A DNA stretch of 64,000 nucleotides from Arsenicitalea aurantiaca (GCF_003994485.1 NZ_RZNJ01000002.1:185255-249254), one strand, 5' to 3'. Positions 1 to 8,344 are shown, counted from the first letter of the stretch. The notes: a model not told the origin generated them from the sequence alone. A program made the numbers and translations.

Positions 1-481
1 CGAAGTGGCTTTCGAAGATGATGGCGTCGGTCACGCCCGTCAGCCCGCGCTCCACGAGCCGGAAGAGGCGGCCGGTCATCAAGCCGGGGGCGTAGTTCAG
101 TACGCCGCCATGGGGCGTGTAGAGTGCCACCCTCCGTCGTGCACCGAGCCGCGCGAGCCGTGCATTGAGCCCGCCCTTTGCCCCATGCCCGTGCAGAACG
201 TCGACGCCGAGCCGGTCGGCCAGGCGCCTGATCCCGAGCGCGGCACTGATGTCGTTGATCCCCGCGAGGCGGGGCATCGCGATCCGGTGGATGCCGAGCG
301 TCGCTGCCGGCCGCAGGCCCTCGAGCCGCGATTCGGTGAGGTCATCCGAGGTGAGGCTGTCAGCGACGATGCCCAACGTGTGCCCGCGCTCGGCGAGCGC
401 GTAGGTGAGATCGCTGACATGGCGGAAGAGGCCGCCGACCGGCGCCCGCAGGATCTGGAGGATCCGCAGCCCACCCTGCAC
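1..481 (-). CDS. Glycosyltransferase family 4, N-terminal part (runs off window)
   Basis: The minus-strand frame reads as the N-terminal domain of a GT-B glycosyltransferase: the opening RILQILRAPVGGLFRHVSDL is the usual start of exopolysaccharide GT4 enzymes, followed by a Rossmann pattern, DVLHGHGAKGGLNARL and YTPHGGVLNY. It probably adds a sugar to a lipid-linked polysaccharide precursor at the cytoplasmic membrane face. Only about 160 residues are present; the gene continues beyond position 1. No ATG is available, so I use GTG at 481, just after the export lipoprotein gene ends; no strong ribosome site is visible, so the start is uncertain. It is likely cotranscribed with the lipoprotein gene. 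Acceptor and donor sugars cannot be read from the sequence. Confidence 0.75.
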   Translation of the reverse strand, partial: MQGGLRILQILRAPVGGLFRHVSDLTYALAERGHTLGIVADSLTSDDLTESRLEGLRPAATLGIHRIAMPRLAGINDISAALGIRRLADRLGVDVLHGHGAKGGLNARLARLGARRRVALYTPHGGVLNYAPGLMTGRLFRLVERGLTGVTDAIIFESHF

Positions 482-501
482 GGCCGGTTCGACAGCGTGG
501 C

Positions 502-1059
502 TCAGAGCCAGCGCTCCAGCACCACGACCGTATCGCCAGGCTGGAGCGGGAAGTCGAGGTCCACGCTGCCCTTCGCCATTTCAGAGCCCTGCCGCCGGTA
601 GAGGAGCGCCTGGCTGCGGTCGGCGGTGTCGCTGAAGCCTCCGGCGACGCTGATCGCTGCCCGCACCGTCATTCCGTAGACATAAGCGAACTGCCCGCTG
701 GTGCCGACTGCGCCCTGAATGAAGAACGGGCGATATTCGGCCACTTCCACCGCGACATTGGGGTTGCGCAGGAACCCGTTGGCGAGTGCCGCGGCGATGC
801 GGCGTGAAGCCGTTTCGGTCGTGACGCCGCGAACCGGGATCGCCCCGACGAGCGGGAACGCGATCGCGCCGGCGTCGTCGATGCGGTATTCGGCATTGAG
901 CGCTTCGTCGTCATAGACGGTGACGCGCACAGTATCACCCGTATCGAGCCGGTAGGGGCCCGAGGTCTCGACCAGATAGGTCGCCGGACGCGTGTTCATC
1001 GCACAACCGGCGAGCGCCGACAGGGTGATGACGAGACCAAGCATTCGCAGCCAGCGCAT
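502..1059 (-). CDS. Polysaccharide export lipoprotein (Wza/ExoF type)
   Basis: A 185-residue protein that should form or line the outer-membrane or periplasmic exit path for a capsule or exopolysaccharide. It opens with a lipoprotein signal, MRWLRMLGLVITLSALAGC, with lipobox LAGC. After it comes the polysaccharide export domain (YRLDTGDTVRVTVYDDEALN, then AFPLVGAIPVRG and NVAVEVAEYRPFFIQGAV) and an SLBB-like tail ending PGDTVVVLERWL. It is much shorter than Wza (about 380), as is common in rhizobial homologues. ATG at 1059 is preferred over the longer frame from 1113 because it puts the signal peptide at the N-terminus and follows a GGTGGA ribosome site. It lies divergent from the Wzz-like gene and upstream of a GT4 gene. 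Confidence 0.85.
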   Translation of the reverse strand: MRWLRMLGLVITLSALAGCAMNTRPATYLVETSGPYRLDTGDTVRVTVYDDEALNAEYRIDDAGAIAFPLVGAIPVRGVTTETASRRIAAALANGFLRNPNVAVEVAEYRPFFIQGAVGTSGQFAYVYGMTVRAAISVAGGFSDTADRSQALLYRRQGSEMAKGSVDLDFPLQPGDTVVVLERWL

Positions 1060-1214
1060 GGCGATTCCACCGTAGGACAATTCGCCTGCACTCTGGCCGC
1101 TCATGGTTAACATTCCCCTTAAGCGTCGGCCGTGCTTTCCCGATCTGCGTCACGTCTTAACCGATTGCTTACCACGTCACCCCGATAGTGCGGCCGATAC
1201 GAACGGGGACGACC

Positions 1215-3524
1215 ATGACCGATTCTGCGCCGCGCGAGCAGGACCTGCGCATCGACATGCCGTCTCTGCTGAGGGCGCTGCTGCACAGGGCGGCGCGCAT
1301 CCTCTTTGTCACCGCCATGCTGATGGTGATCGCCTATTCACTGCTGATGTTCGTGCCACGCCTATACGAATCTTCGGCGAGCCTGCTCGTCGGTGATCGG
1401 ACGACCGTCTTCACGCGCTCGCCGTCGGAAACTGCGCCGCAGGCGCAGGGCGCAGGGGCGGACGCGCTGATGTCGAGCCAGATCGAGCTCATCCGTTCCC
1501 GCGACACCCTGATGGCAGTGATCGAGGATCTCGATCTTCGCTCCGTGCCCGAATTCACCGGCGCCAGTGCTTCGCCCATATCGCTGATCCTCGGGCTCCT
1601 CGGCCGTGCGCCCGAAGAGCGCAGTCTCGACGCGACGGTCCTGCGTAATCTCAACGATCGGCTGACGGTCATCCGCCAGCGCGACTCCGCCGTGATCAAC
1701 GTATACGTCCGATCCGAAAGCCCGGTCCTGGCGGCGGACATCGCCAATGCCATCGCGCGCACGCATGTCGAGCGCCGTGCCGGCCTTTCCCTCTCCGACA
1801 CCGCCGATGCGACCGCGTGGCTCGAGCGCGAGATCGCCGCCCTGCGCACCCGTGTCAGCGAGGCTGAAACGGCAGTCGCCAATTATCGGATCGAGAACGA
1901 CCTCTTTTCGGGCGCCAATAATACGAGCCTGCTCGACCAGCAGCTCTCCGAAATCGCAGCGCAGATCACCGCTGCCCAGGAGCGCAAGAATACCGCGCTG
2001 TCGCGGGCGCAGCTCATCCGCGGCCTCATCCAGTCTGGCCAGCCGATCGATGGCGTCCCTGCTGTTCGCGATTCGGTCGTGATCCAGCAGCTCTCCCAGT
2101 CCAAGGCCGCCCTTCAGGGCGAACTCGCGCAGCGCTCTGCGACCCTCCTGCCGAACCATCCCACGGTACGTGCGCTTTTTGCGCAGATCGGGGAGATCGA
2201 GGTCCAGATCGCCGAGGAGGGGCGCCGCGTCGCTGCCGCGCTCGAAGCCGAGGCCCGCATCGAGGAAACGCTCGAGGCGTCGCTTCGGGAGGATCTCGCG
2301 ACCGCCAAGATCAGCGCCTCGACGGCCAGCCAGGACACGGTACGGCTAGCCGAGCTGGAGCGGGAGGCGCGGGCGCAGAGCGACCTCCTCGAGACCTATC
2401 TCGCCCGCTATCGCGATGCCGCGAGCCGCACCGATACCGGTTCGGTCGTCCCCGACGTTCGGCTCGTCACCGAGGCCGCGCCTTCCTCGAGCCCTGCCTC
2501 GCCGCGCACGGGCATGATCCTCGGCGCCGTCGCGTTCGTCGCGCTCGCCGTCCAGATCGGCGCCGTGCTCTTTGGCGAGCTGATGAGCGGACGTGCCCTG
2601 CGCGAGGTGAGGACCGAGTTCGACGCTGAGTCAGTGGCCATCGTTCCCGCCGCTGTCGGCCCGGTGGATGCCGATCTCCCGGCTCCGATCGTTGCCGATG
2701 GGCTGTCGCCCGAAGAGGCCAACGCGCTGGGCGCCGAAATGACCCGGCACTGGGCAGGCCTCGATACCGGCAAGGAGGGGGCCGAGACCATCTCGCAGAC
2801 CCTTCCCGCTACGACCGACCTAGAGGACGAGGGCGATGCGGGTTTTCTCGAAGCTGCCGCGGAGCCGGAGCCGGAGCCCGAGCCGGCGCTGGAACCCACC
2901 CCTGAACCCGCCGCGGCCGTTGCGGCCGCAAGCCCGGTCGGTTCACCAGCGCGCACCAATCTCGCCCATGCCAGCCGCAACGAGCTCGGCAATCTCGCCG
3001 CCGATATCGCGCTCGGACGGGTAAGGGTGGTCGTTCTCGCTTCGCTCACCGGCGCTGCCGATGCCCTTGAGGTCAGCCGCTCGCTCGTCAACCAGACGCT
3101 GCAGCGCGGGCTTTCCGTCGCCACCATCGACGCAGCGAGCGCAGAAGCGTCCGAGGAGGCCGGTCTCACCGATCTCACCAATGAACGCGCGAGCTTCGGG
3201 GACGTGATCCACAAGGGCGCCAACGAGGCGCTGGGAGAAGTGCCCTGGGGCCGCCAGCGTGCGGTCGACCGGCGCTCCATGAAGGCGGCGACGCTGGTCG
3301 AGGCCCTGACCGACGTCTATGAGGTTGTGCTCGTCGCCACCGGTCGGATCGGGATGGCCTCTACCCTGCCGCTCTTTACGGGGCTCGACTGCCGGCTGGT
3401 CCTCGTCATCGCAGAAGACATGCCCGATGCCCGGATCGAGGCGGCGCTCGACGATGCAGCCTCGCTCGGCTTCGAGGCCGCACAACTCGTCTGCCCGCCG
3501 GCGCGGCGCGCCCGCGTCGCCTGA
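1215..3524 (+). CDS. Wzz/ExoP-like chain-length protein with degenerate kinase domain
   Basis: A 769-residue inner-membrane protein of the Wzz/GumC/ExoP family, which controls polymer length and export. The order is: short cytoplasmic N-terminus, membrane helix at about 28-47, Wzz domain and long coiled coil (about 170-400), second helix at about 432-455, a Glu-Pro repeat linker near 550-570, and a C-terminal domain (about 577-769) with the shape of a BY-kinase. That domain lacks a Walker A motif: the expected GxxGxGKS/T position reads ASLTGAADALEVSRSL, with no Lys, and the Walker A-prime position reads ATIDAASAEA. No Tyr-rich tail is seen. It is therefore probably a pseudokinase. ATG at 1215 follows GGGGA; the frame also has an upstream GTG at 1188. 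Confidence 0.85.
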   Translation: MTDSAPREQDLRIDMPSLLRALLHRAARILFVTAMLMVIAYSLLMFVPRLYESSASLLVGDRTTVFTRSPSETAPQAQGAGADALMSSQIELIRSRDTLMAVIEDLDLRSVPEFTGASASPISLILGLLGRAPEERSLDATVLRNLNDRLTVIRQRDSAVINVYVRSESPVLAADIANAIARTHVERRAGLSLSDTADATAWLEREIAALRTRVSEAETAVANYRIENDLFSGANNTSLLDQQLSEIAAQITAAQERKNTALSRAQLIRGLIQSGQPIDGVPAVRDSVVIQQLSQSKAALQGELAQRSATLLPNHPTVRALFAQIGEIEVQIAEEGRRVAAALEAEARIEETLEASLREDLATAKISASTASQDTVRLAELEREARAQSDLLETYLARYRDAASRTDTGSVVPDVRLVTEAAPSSSPASPRTGMILGAVAFVALAVQIGAVLFGELMSGRALREVRTEFDAESVAIVPAAVGPVDADLPAPIVADGLSPEEANALGAEMTRHWAGLDTGKEGAETISQTLPATTDLEDEGDAGFLEAAAEPEPEPEPALEPTPEPAAAVAAASPVGSPARTNLAHASRNELGNLAADIALGRVRVVVLASLTGAADALEVSRSLVNQTLQRGLSVATIDAASAEASEEAGLTDLTNERASFGDVIHKGANEALGEVPWGRQRAVDRRSMKAATLVEALTDVYEVVLVATGRIGMASTLPLFTGLDCRLVLVIAEDMPDARIEAALDDAASLGFEAAQLVCPPARRARVA

Positions 3525-3533
3525 GCCGGGCCG

Positions 3534-4568
3534 GTGTCGGCGCTCCGCTATGGCGCGATCCGCCTGGGGTTCGAGGCGCTGGCGCTCTCCCGGATCCCCG
3601 CGCTCGTGCGGCGTTTTTCGTCCTGCCGCGGTGTGATCCTCACCCTCCATCGGGTCCTGCCCGAACTGCCTGCCGATTTCGCGCCCAACGCCATCCTGCA
3701 GGTGACGCCGTCCTTCCTCGACGCTGCGCTTAAGCGCTTCAGGCGGTTGGGGGTGGACATCGTCTCGCTCGACGAAGCGCTCACGCGCCTTGCGGCGCCG
3801 GAGCGGGGTCGACCCTTCGTCGTCCTCACCTTCGACGACGCCTATCGCGATAATCTGAAATTCGCGCTGCCCGTTTTGCGGCGCCACCGCGCGCCCTTCA
3901 CCCTCTACGTGCCGACCGCCTTCGTCGACGGCACGGGCGTCGTCTGGTGGCAGGCGCTGGAGGACATCATCGCCGAGCGCGAAGCGATTGCAGTCCCCGA
4001 GGATGACGAGACCAACTATCTGCCCACGACGACCACGGCTGAGAAGGAGGCGGCGTTCAGAGCGCTCTATCGGCGCATGCGCACCACGCCCGAGCCCGAG
4101 CGGGTGGCCCTGATGGCGCTACTGGCCGATCAGTATGGGCTCGATCTGGCCGCCCATTGCCGCAGCCTCGTGATGGACTGGTCCGAGCTTGCGGCCTTCG
4201 CCCGCGATCCCCTCTGCACCATCGGCGCGCATACCGTCCATCATTACGAGCTGAGCAAGTTGCCGCCGGCGCAGGTCCGCAGTGAGATCACGCAATCCGT
4301 ACGCGTGATCGAGGCGCAGTTCGGTGTCGCGCCGACCCATCTTTCCTATCCGATCGGGGGCAAGGCGTCGGCCGGGCAGAGGGAATACCGGATCGCCGAG
4401 GAACTCGGGCTCCGTTCGGCGGTCACGACGCTGCCCGGCGGGCTCTATCCCCGCCACCTGCAGAGCCTGCACGCCCTGCCGCGCGTGTCGCTCAACGGCC
4501 TCTTCCAGGCCCCGCGCTATGTCGACGTCTTCGCGACGGGCGCGCTCTTTTCGCGCATGCCCGGCTGA
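3534..4568 (+). CDS. Polysaccharide deacetylase family protein (NodB fold)
   Basis: A 344-residue carbohydrate esterase 4-type protein, expected to remove N- or O-acetyl groups from a polysaccharide or its precursor. The metal-binding signatures are present: TFDDAYRDN near residues 99-107 (motif 1, with the catalytic and metal Asp) and HTVHH near 233-237 (motif 2, H-x3-H), followed by LSYPIGGKAS. There is no signal peptide, so it probably acts in the cytoplasm or at the inner membrane face. It begins with GTG only 9 bases after the Wzz-like gene, so the two are almost certainly one transcript and the enzyme probably modifies the same polymer. Confidence 0.85.
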   Translation: MSALRYGAIRLGFEALALSRIPALVRRFSSCRGVILTLHRVLPELPADFAPNAILQVTPSFLDAALKRFRRLGVDIVSLDEALTRLAAPERGRPFVVLTFDDAYRDNLKFALPVLRRHRAPFTLYVPTAFVDGTGVVWWQALEDIIAEREAIAVPEDDETNYLPTTTTAEKEAAFRALYRRMRTTPEPERVALMALLADQYGLDLAAHCRSLVMDWSELAAFARDPLCTIGAHTVHHYELSKLPPAQVRSEITQSVRVIEAQFGVAPTHLSYPIGGKASAGQREYRIAEELGLRSAVTTLPGGLYPRHLQSLHALPRVSLNGLFQAPRYVDVFATGALFSRMPG

Positions 4569-4571
4569 GGC

Positions 4572-4775
4572 TCAGTCGGGCCGCGCCATCCAGCGGATGA
4601 TCGCCATGGCCGGAAACACCCAGCCGAGCCCTGCAATCGCAAAGAAGAGGATCAGCACCCACCAGACCTGGTCCATGAGGAAAGCCTCGTAGACGATCAC
4701 GGCGAGGATCGAATAGACGATCAGAGAAAAGACCGTCAGCAGCGTTCCGATCAGCTTTCGCGTACTTTGCGTCAT
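4572..4775 (-). CDS. DUF2842 small membrane protein
   Basis: A 67-residue protein with two predicted membrane helices (about residues 9-30 and 37-60) and the family pattern TRKLIG at the start and WVFPAMAIIRWM at the end. DUF2842 proteins are found in alphaproteobacteria and have no established function. The start at 4775 follows a GGAGAG ribosome site. It is divergent from the heme A synthase gene, whose start is 90 bases away, and converges with the deacetylase gene, ending 3 bases from it. The neighbourhood suggests a membrane or respiratory link, but that is inference only. Confidence 0.8.
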   Translation of the reverse strand: MTQSTRKLIGTLLTVFSLIVYSILAVIVYEAFLMDQVWWVLILFFAIAGLGWVFPAMAIIRWMARPD

Positions 4776-4865
4776 GGGCTCTCCATCTTGCCTGCGTCAC
4801 CAGTGCAGTTGCCAACACCGGGGGCCAGCCATTACCACTCGGGCCGCATCAGCGGAACGGCTATC

Positions 4866-5936
4866 ATGGCAAGCATCGACACCTCGTCCTCCTACGCATT
4901 CGCATCGCGGGAAGATCGCCTGCGTCCTGTCCGGATCTGGCTTTACGTCATGGCGGCACTCGTGCTGCTCATGGTCGTGGTCGGCGGCGCAACGCGACTG
5001 ACCGAGTCAGGGCTCTCCATCACCAGCTGGCGCCCGATCTCGGGCACGCTGCCGCCCTTGAGCCAAGCGGACTGGGAGGCGGAGTTCGAAGCCTATAAGC
5101 AGATCCCGCAATACACCGTCCTCAATCACTGGATGACGCTGGACGATTTCAAGTACATCTTCTGGTGGGAGTGGGCGCACCGCTTCCTGGGGCGCGTGCT
5201 CGGCTTCGCCTTTGCCATCCCCTTTGTCATTTTCCTCGTTCAGAAGCGCTTCAGCCGCGATCTCGCCGCTCCGCTCACCGGTCTCTTCCTGCTCGGTGGA
5301 TTCCAGGGCGTGCTGGGCTGGTGGATGGTCTCGTCCGGCCTCACCGAACTGACCTCGGTATCTCAGTACCGGCTCGCCGCACACCTGACCGCGGCATCGC
5401 TCCTGCTGATCGCGCTCATCTGGGTCGCGCGGCGTCTCGAGCCTCATGCGGGCACAATGGTGCAACCGGGCCGACCACGTTGGCTGACCCTCGGGCTATT
5501 GGTCCTGCTCATCCTGCAGATCGCCATGGGGGCGTTCGTCGCGGGCCTCGACGCCGGCATGGGCTACAACACCTGGCCACTCATGGATGGCGCGCTGATC
5601 CCGGGCGGGCTCGGTGCCATGGAGCCGCTCTGGCGAAATGTCTTCGAAAATGCCCTCACCGTGCAGTTCATCCACCGCATGATGGCGTATTTCATCGTCG
5701 CCTATCTGATCTTCATGCTGTGGCGCCAGGCGCGGGCAGGGGGCCTCGATGGCGTCCATGGCTGGCTGCCCCGCATCTCGCTCCTCGTCATCGCCCAGGT
5801 GGGCCTCGGCATCGCAACGCTCCTCGCCGCGGTGCCGATCTCGCTGGCGCTCGGCCACCAGGTCCTTGCCTTCATGCTCGCCGGCATGACCGTCGCCTAT
5901 ATCGCCGACATGATGCCCGGCCGGCAGAAGGCCTGA
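4866..5936 (+). CDS. ctaA: Heme A synthase (COX15/CtaA)
   Basis: A 356-residue multi-helix inner-membrane enzyme that oxidises the C8 methyl group of heme O to the formyl group of heme A for aa3-type cytochrome oxidase. Hallmarks are VVVGGATRLTESGLSITSW in the first helix region, WEWAHRFLGR and FIHRMMAYF with the heme-ligand histidines, and a repeated half-structure (GWWMVSSGL in the first half, MGAFVAGLDAGMGYNTWPLM in the second). ATG at 4866 was chosen over an upstream frame extension because it has GGAACGG before it and gives the usual N-terminus of the alphaproteobacterial COX15 type. No other cytochrome oxidase assembly gene is adjacent. Confidence 0.95.
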   Translation: MASIDTSSSYAFASREDRLRPVRIWLYVMAALVLLMVVVGGATRLTESGLSITSWRPISGTLPPLSQADWEAEFEAYKQIPQYTVLNHWMTLDDFKYIFWWEWAHRFLGRVLGFAFAIPFVIFLVQKRFSRDLAAPLTGLFLLGGFQGVLGWWMVSSGLTELTSVSQYRLAAHLTAASLLLIALIWVARRLEPHAGTMVQPGRPRWLTLGLLVLLILQIAMGAFVAGLDAGMGYNTWPLMDGALIPGGLGAMEPLWRNVFENALTVQFIHRMMAYFIVAYLIFMLWRQARAGGLDGVHGWLPRISLLVIAQVGLGIATLLAAVPISLALGHQVLAFMLAGMTVAYIADMMPGRQKA

Positions 5937-5955
5937 CCGGCAACGTCAGGTCGGC

Positions 5956-6663
5956 CTAGAGATCGACCAGGGGCACGAAGCCGCCATTGATCCTGCGGGA
6001 GTCGTCGAAGGGCGACTCCTCATGCAGGCGCGGATCGGCGATCGCCTTTTCCCAGCCCGCGTCGCGCGCGGCCTTCGAGGCCCATTCGATCCAGGTGAAC
6101 ACCACCGTTTCATCGTCCTTGGCCTTCACGGCGCGCCGGAAATCGGTGACCTTGCCGTCGGGTACGTCATCGCCCCAGGCATCCACTACCCTGAGTGCGC
6201 CCGCTTCCATCAGAACCTTGCCGAGGCGTCGGGTCACGTCGATGTAAGCCTGCTTGTTGGCCACGGGCACCGGCACCACCGAGCCATCGACATAGCCGGG
6301 CTTGCCGCCAACCGATTCATCGATGATCGTTTCGAAGCCGCCCAGAACCATGCGCTGCCCATCGAAGGGCATGTCGCCCATGGGAGAGGTGTTTTCCTCG
6401 CTCATCAGAAAGGCATTGCAGACGTCTCGCTCCGCACGGGACGGGAATTCGATCCACGAGAACAGGACGACCTCGTCCTCCTTGGCATTCACCGCGCGCC
6501 TGAAATCGGTGATCTCTCCCTCGGGCACGTCATCGCCCCAGGTTTCCACCATGCGTGTCGCGCCATGCTCGCGAAAGGCCGGCGACACCATCTCGGTGAA
6601 CTGCTTGTAGAGCGCCTTGTTCGCGGCGGGCACGGCCACGATGAATCCTTCCACATAACCCAT
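5956..6663 (-). CDS. Double-domain DUF1428 protein
   Basis: A 235-residue protein made of two tandem DUF1428 domains (about 1-115 and 120-235). Each has the same layout: GYVEGFIVAVPAANKALY / GYVDGSVVPVPVANKQAY, then WGDDVPEGEITDFRRAVNAK / WGDDVPDGKVTDFRRAVKAK, then a segment containing PFD(G/D). Single DUF1428 proteins (about 120 residues, E. coli YbaA type) have a ferredoxin-like dimeric fold and no proven reaction. Here the usual dimer seems to have been fused into one chain by gene duplication. It is divergent from a MarR regulator, with a 12-base palindrome between them, so MarR control is likely. The start follows GGGAG. Confidence 0.9.
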   Translation of the reverse strand: MGYVEGFIVAVPAANKALYKQFTEMVSPAFREHGATRMVETWGDDVPEGEITDFRRAVNAKEDEVVLFSWIEFPSRAERDVCNAFLMSEENTSPMGDMPFDGQRMVLGGFETIIDESVGGKPGYVDGSVVPVPVANKQAYIDVTRRLGKVLMEAGALRVVDAWGDDVPDGKVTDFRRAVKAKDDETVVFTWIEWASKAARDAGWEKAIADPRLHEESPFDDSRRINGGFVPLVDL

Positions 6664-6682
6664 TCGTTATCTCCCTGCATCC

Positions 6683-6711
6683 TTGACAAAATACGTTGAT
6701 ATCAACATAAA
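6683..6711 (+). promoter_or_regulatory. Predicted promoter of the marR gene, possibly leaderless
   Basis: A perfect -35 box TTGACA (6683-6688) is followed after 17 bases by CATAAA (6706-6711), a 4 of 6 match to the -10 consensus. Transcription would begin close to 6718, which is the ATG of the marR gene. No Shine-Dalgarno sequence precedes that ATG, so the mRNA may be leaderless. Only the hexamers and spacing are seen; the start site is inferred. Confidence 0.55.
6695..6706. promoter_or_regulatory. Palindromic candidate MarR operator
   Basis: GTTGATATCAAC is a perfect 12-base palindrome lying in the -35/-10 spacer of the predicted marR promoter, in the 54-base gap between the divergent DUF1428 and marR genes. 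The position is that expected for an autoregulatory MarR site controlling both genes. Confidence 0.6.
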
Positions 6712-6717
6712 AATAGC

Positions 6718-7167
6718 ATGTCAAACGCTCCCGTTCCCTACGAGACCACGATTCATGTCCGCGACCATTGCCTCTGCCTCGCGGTCCAGCGTGCGGCGAG
6801 GGCGCTCGCCCGGCGATTCGACGAGGCGCTGAAGCCTGTCGGGCTAACCAGCGGCCAGTTTTCGCTCCTCATGTCGCTCAACCGGCCCGAGCCTCCGACG
6901 CTCGGCGCGGTCGCAAGCCTGCTCGCAATGGATCGGACGACGCTGACGGCCAATCTCAAGCCGCTGCAGCGCCAGGGGTTCATCATCGTCGGCGTCGATC
7001 CTTCCGATCGACGCGGCCGTCGCCTGTCGCTGACGGATAGTGGCCGCGAGACGCTTGCCCGCGCCGTCCCGATCTGGGTTGCGACCCATGGCGGGATCGA
7101 CGATGACCTCGCAACAGCCGGCGTCGCCGACCCGCGCCCGGCACTTCTCGCTCTCCACACGCCCTGA
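6718..7167 (+). CDS. MarR family transcriptional regulator
   Basis: A 149-residue winged-helix regulator. The helical dimer segment (about 15-45) is followed by the recognition region LTSGQFSLLMSLNRPEP, VASLLAMDRTTLTANLKPLQ and the wing with DPSDRRGRRLSLTDSGRE, the classic MarR D-x-R-x-R-x3-LT signature. Several Cys residues occur (HCLCLA near residues 18-23), which could sense oxidants or electrophiles as in OhrR/DUF24-type relatives, but this is speculation. It probably represses itself and the divergent DUF1428 gene through the palindrome at 6695-6706. No ribosome site is seen before the ATG. Confidence 0.9.
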   Translation: MSNAPVPYETTIHVRDHCLCLAVQRAARALARRFDEALKPVGLTSGQFSLLMSLNRPEPPTLGAVASLLAMDRTTLTANLKPLQRQGFIIVGVDPSDRRGRRLSLTDSGRETLARAVPIWVATHGGIDDDLATAGVADPRPALLALHTP

Positions 7168-7192
7168 GCGAGCGCTGCCAACGTCTTGTCAG

Positions 7193-7210
7193 GCGGTAAT
7201 ATTATACCGC
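7193..7210. repeat. Inverted repeat upstream of rplM
   Basis: GCGGTA and TACCGC flank a 6-base AT-only centre (ATATTA) in the 180-base gap between marR and rplM. It could be an operator or a weak transcription stop after marR. There is no T-run directly after it. Function unknown. Confidence 0.4.
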
Positions 7211-7250
7211 AATTGTAAGGCGTTGTTTTCGCACCACTTTATCATGGCGC

Positions 7251-7279
7251 TTGACGAGGGGTCGGCGAAGCTGTATTCG
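7251..7279 (+). promoter_or_regulatory. Predicted sigma-70 promoter of rplM-rpsI
   Basis: TTGACG (7251-7256), 17 bases, then TATTCG (7274-7279), about 70 bases before rplM. The -35 match is good and the -10 weak, which is usual for housekeeping promoters in GC-rich alphaproteobacteria. It is the best candidate in the intergenic region. Confidence 0.5.
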
Positions 7280-7347
7280 CCCCCACCAATGACCGGCCCC
7301 GTCCATCGGGCGCGGGTCGCATCTCGACTGAATCAAGGACAAGACCA

Positions 7348-7812
7348 ATGAGCACCTACTCGGCCAAGCCGGGCGAGATCGACAAGAAGTGGGTCCTGAT
7401 CGACGCCAAGGATCTGGTTGTCGGCCGCGTCGCTTCCATCATCGCCATGCGTCTGCGCGGCAAGCACCTGCCGACCTTCACCCCGCACATGGACATGGGT
7501 GACAATGTCATCGTGATCAATGCGGACAAGGTGCAGCTCACCGGCCGCAAGCTGGATCAGCGCCGCTTCTACTGGCACACCGGCCATCCCGGCGGCATCA
7601 AGGACCGTACCCAGCGCCAGCTGCTCGAGGGTCGCTTCCCCGAGCGTGTGCTCGAGAACGCCGTGCGCCGCATGCTTCCCGGTGGCCCGCTGAGCCGCGC
7701 CCAGCTCAAGAACCTCAAGGTTTATGCCGGCGAGGATCATCCCCACGAGGCCCAGCAGCCCGTCAAGCTGGACGTCGCCTCGTTCAACAAGAAGAATGTG
7801 AGGGTCAACTAA
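7348..7812 (+). CDS. rplM: 50S ribosomal protein L13
   Basis: A 154-residue protein of the large ribosomal subunit, an early assembly component that contacts 23S rRNA. Family landmarks are [49 protein letters not shown] and [17 protein letters not shown]. Length fits the alphaproteobacterial form. An AAGGA ribosome site precedes the ATG. Its stop overlaps the start of rpsI by one base (TAATG), the usual translational coupling of the L13-S9 operon. Confidence 0.98.
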   Translation: MSTYSAKPGEIDKKWVLIDAKDLVVGRVASIIAMRLRGKHLPTFTPHMDMGDNVIVINADKVQLTGRKLDQRRFYWHTGHPGGIKDRTQRQLLEGRFPERVLENAVRRMLPGGPLSRAQLKNLKVYAGEDHPHEAQQPVKLDVASFNKKNVRVN

Positions 7813-8294
7813 TGGCCGAGACCATCAACTCCCTCGAGGACCTGGGCAACGCCTCGGTCGCCACTGCCGCCAATGACGCGCCCGTGCATGTCCAGAAGCT
7901 GGACAATGAAGGCCGCGCCTACGCTACCGGCAAGCGCAAGAACGCGATCGCCCGCGTCTGGATCAAGCCGGGCAACGGCAAGATCACCGTCAACGGCAAG
8001 GATTACGACGCCTTCTTCGCGCGTCCCGTGCTCCAGATGATCCTGCAGCAGCCGATCGTCGCGGCTTCGCGCAATGGCCAGTATGACGTGATCGCCACGG
8101 TCTCCGGCGGTGGTCTCTCCGGTCAGGCCGGTGCGGTTCGCCACGGCATCTCCAAGGCGCTCACCTATTTCGAGCCCGAGCTGCGCAGCGTGCTCAAGGC
8201 CGGCGGTTTCCTCACCCGCGACAGCCGCGTTGTCGAGCGCAAGAAGTACGGCCGGGCCAAGGCTCGCCGGTCCTTCCAGTTCTCGAAGCGCTGA
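7812..8294 (+). CDS. rpsI: 30S ribosomal protein S9
   Basis: A 160-residue small-subunit protein whose C-terminal tail reaches the P site of the ribosome. The conserved core starts with [20 protein letters not shown] (about residues 37-56) and ends with [17 protein letters not shown], the invariant tail that contacts the tRNA anticodon loop. The N-terminal extension of about 35 residues before the core is normal in alphaproteobacteria. Translation is coupled to rplM, and a strong terminator follows 22 bases after the stop. Confidence 0.98.
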   Translation: MAETINSLEDLGNASVATAANDAPVHVQKLDNEGRAYATGKRKNAIARVWIKPGNGKITVNGKDYDAFFARPVLQMILQQPIVAASRNGQYDVIATVSGGGLSGQAGAVRHGISKALTYFEPELRSVLKAGGFLTRDSRVVERKKYGRAKARRSFQFSKR

Positions 8295-8316
8295 TCGCGC
8301 CTTCATACAGTCTTCA

Positions 8317-8344
8317 AAGGGCCGGTTCTTCCGGCCCTTTTTTT
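8317..8344 (+). terminator. Rho-independent terminator of rplM-rpsI
   Basis: A perfect 10-base-pair stem (AAAGGGCCGG, 8317-8326, with CCGGCCCTTT, 8332-8341) closes a 5-base loop, and the run of T extends to 8344. This is the clearest terminator in the window and ends the ribosomal operon. Confidence 0.93.

Noticed and set aside
1215-3524. Active BY-kinase of the Wzc type
   Set aside because: No Walker A Lys and no Tyr tail, so I call it degenerate.
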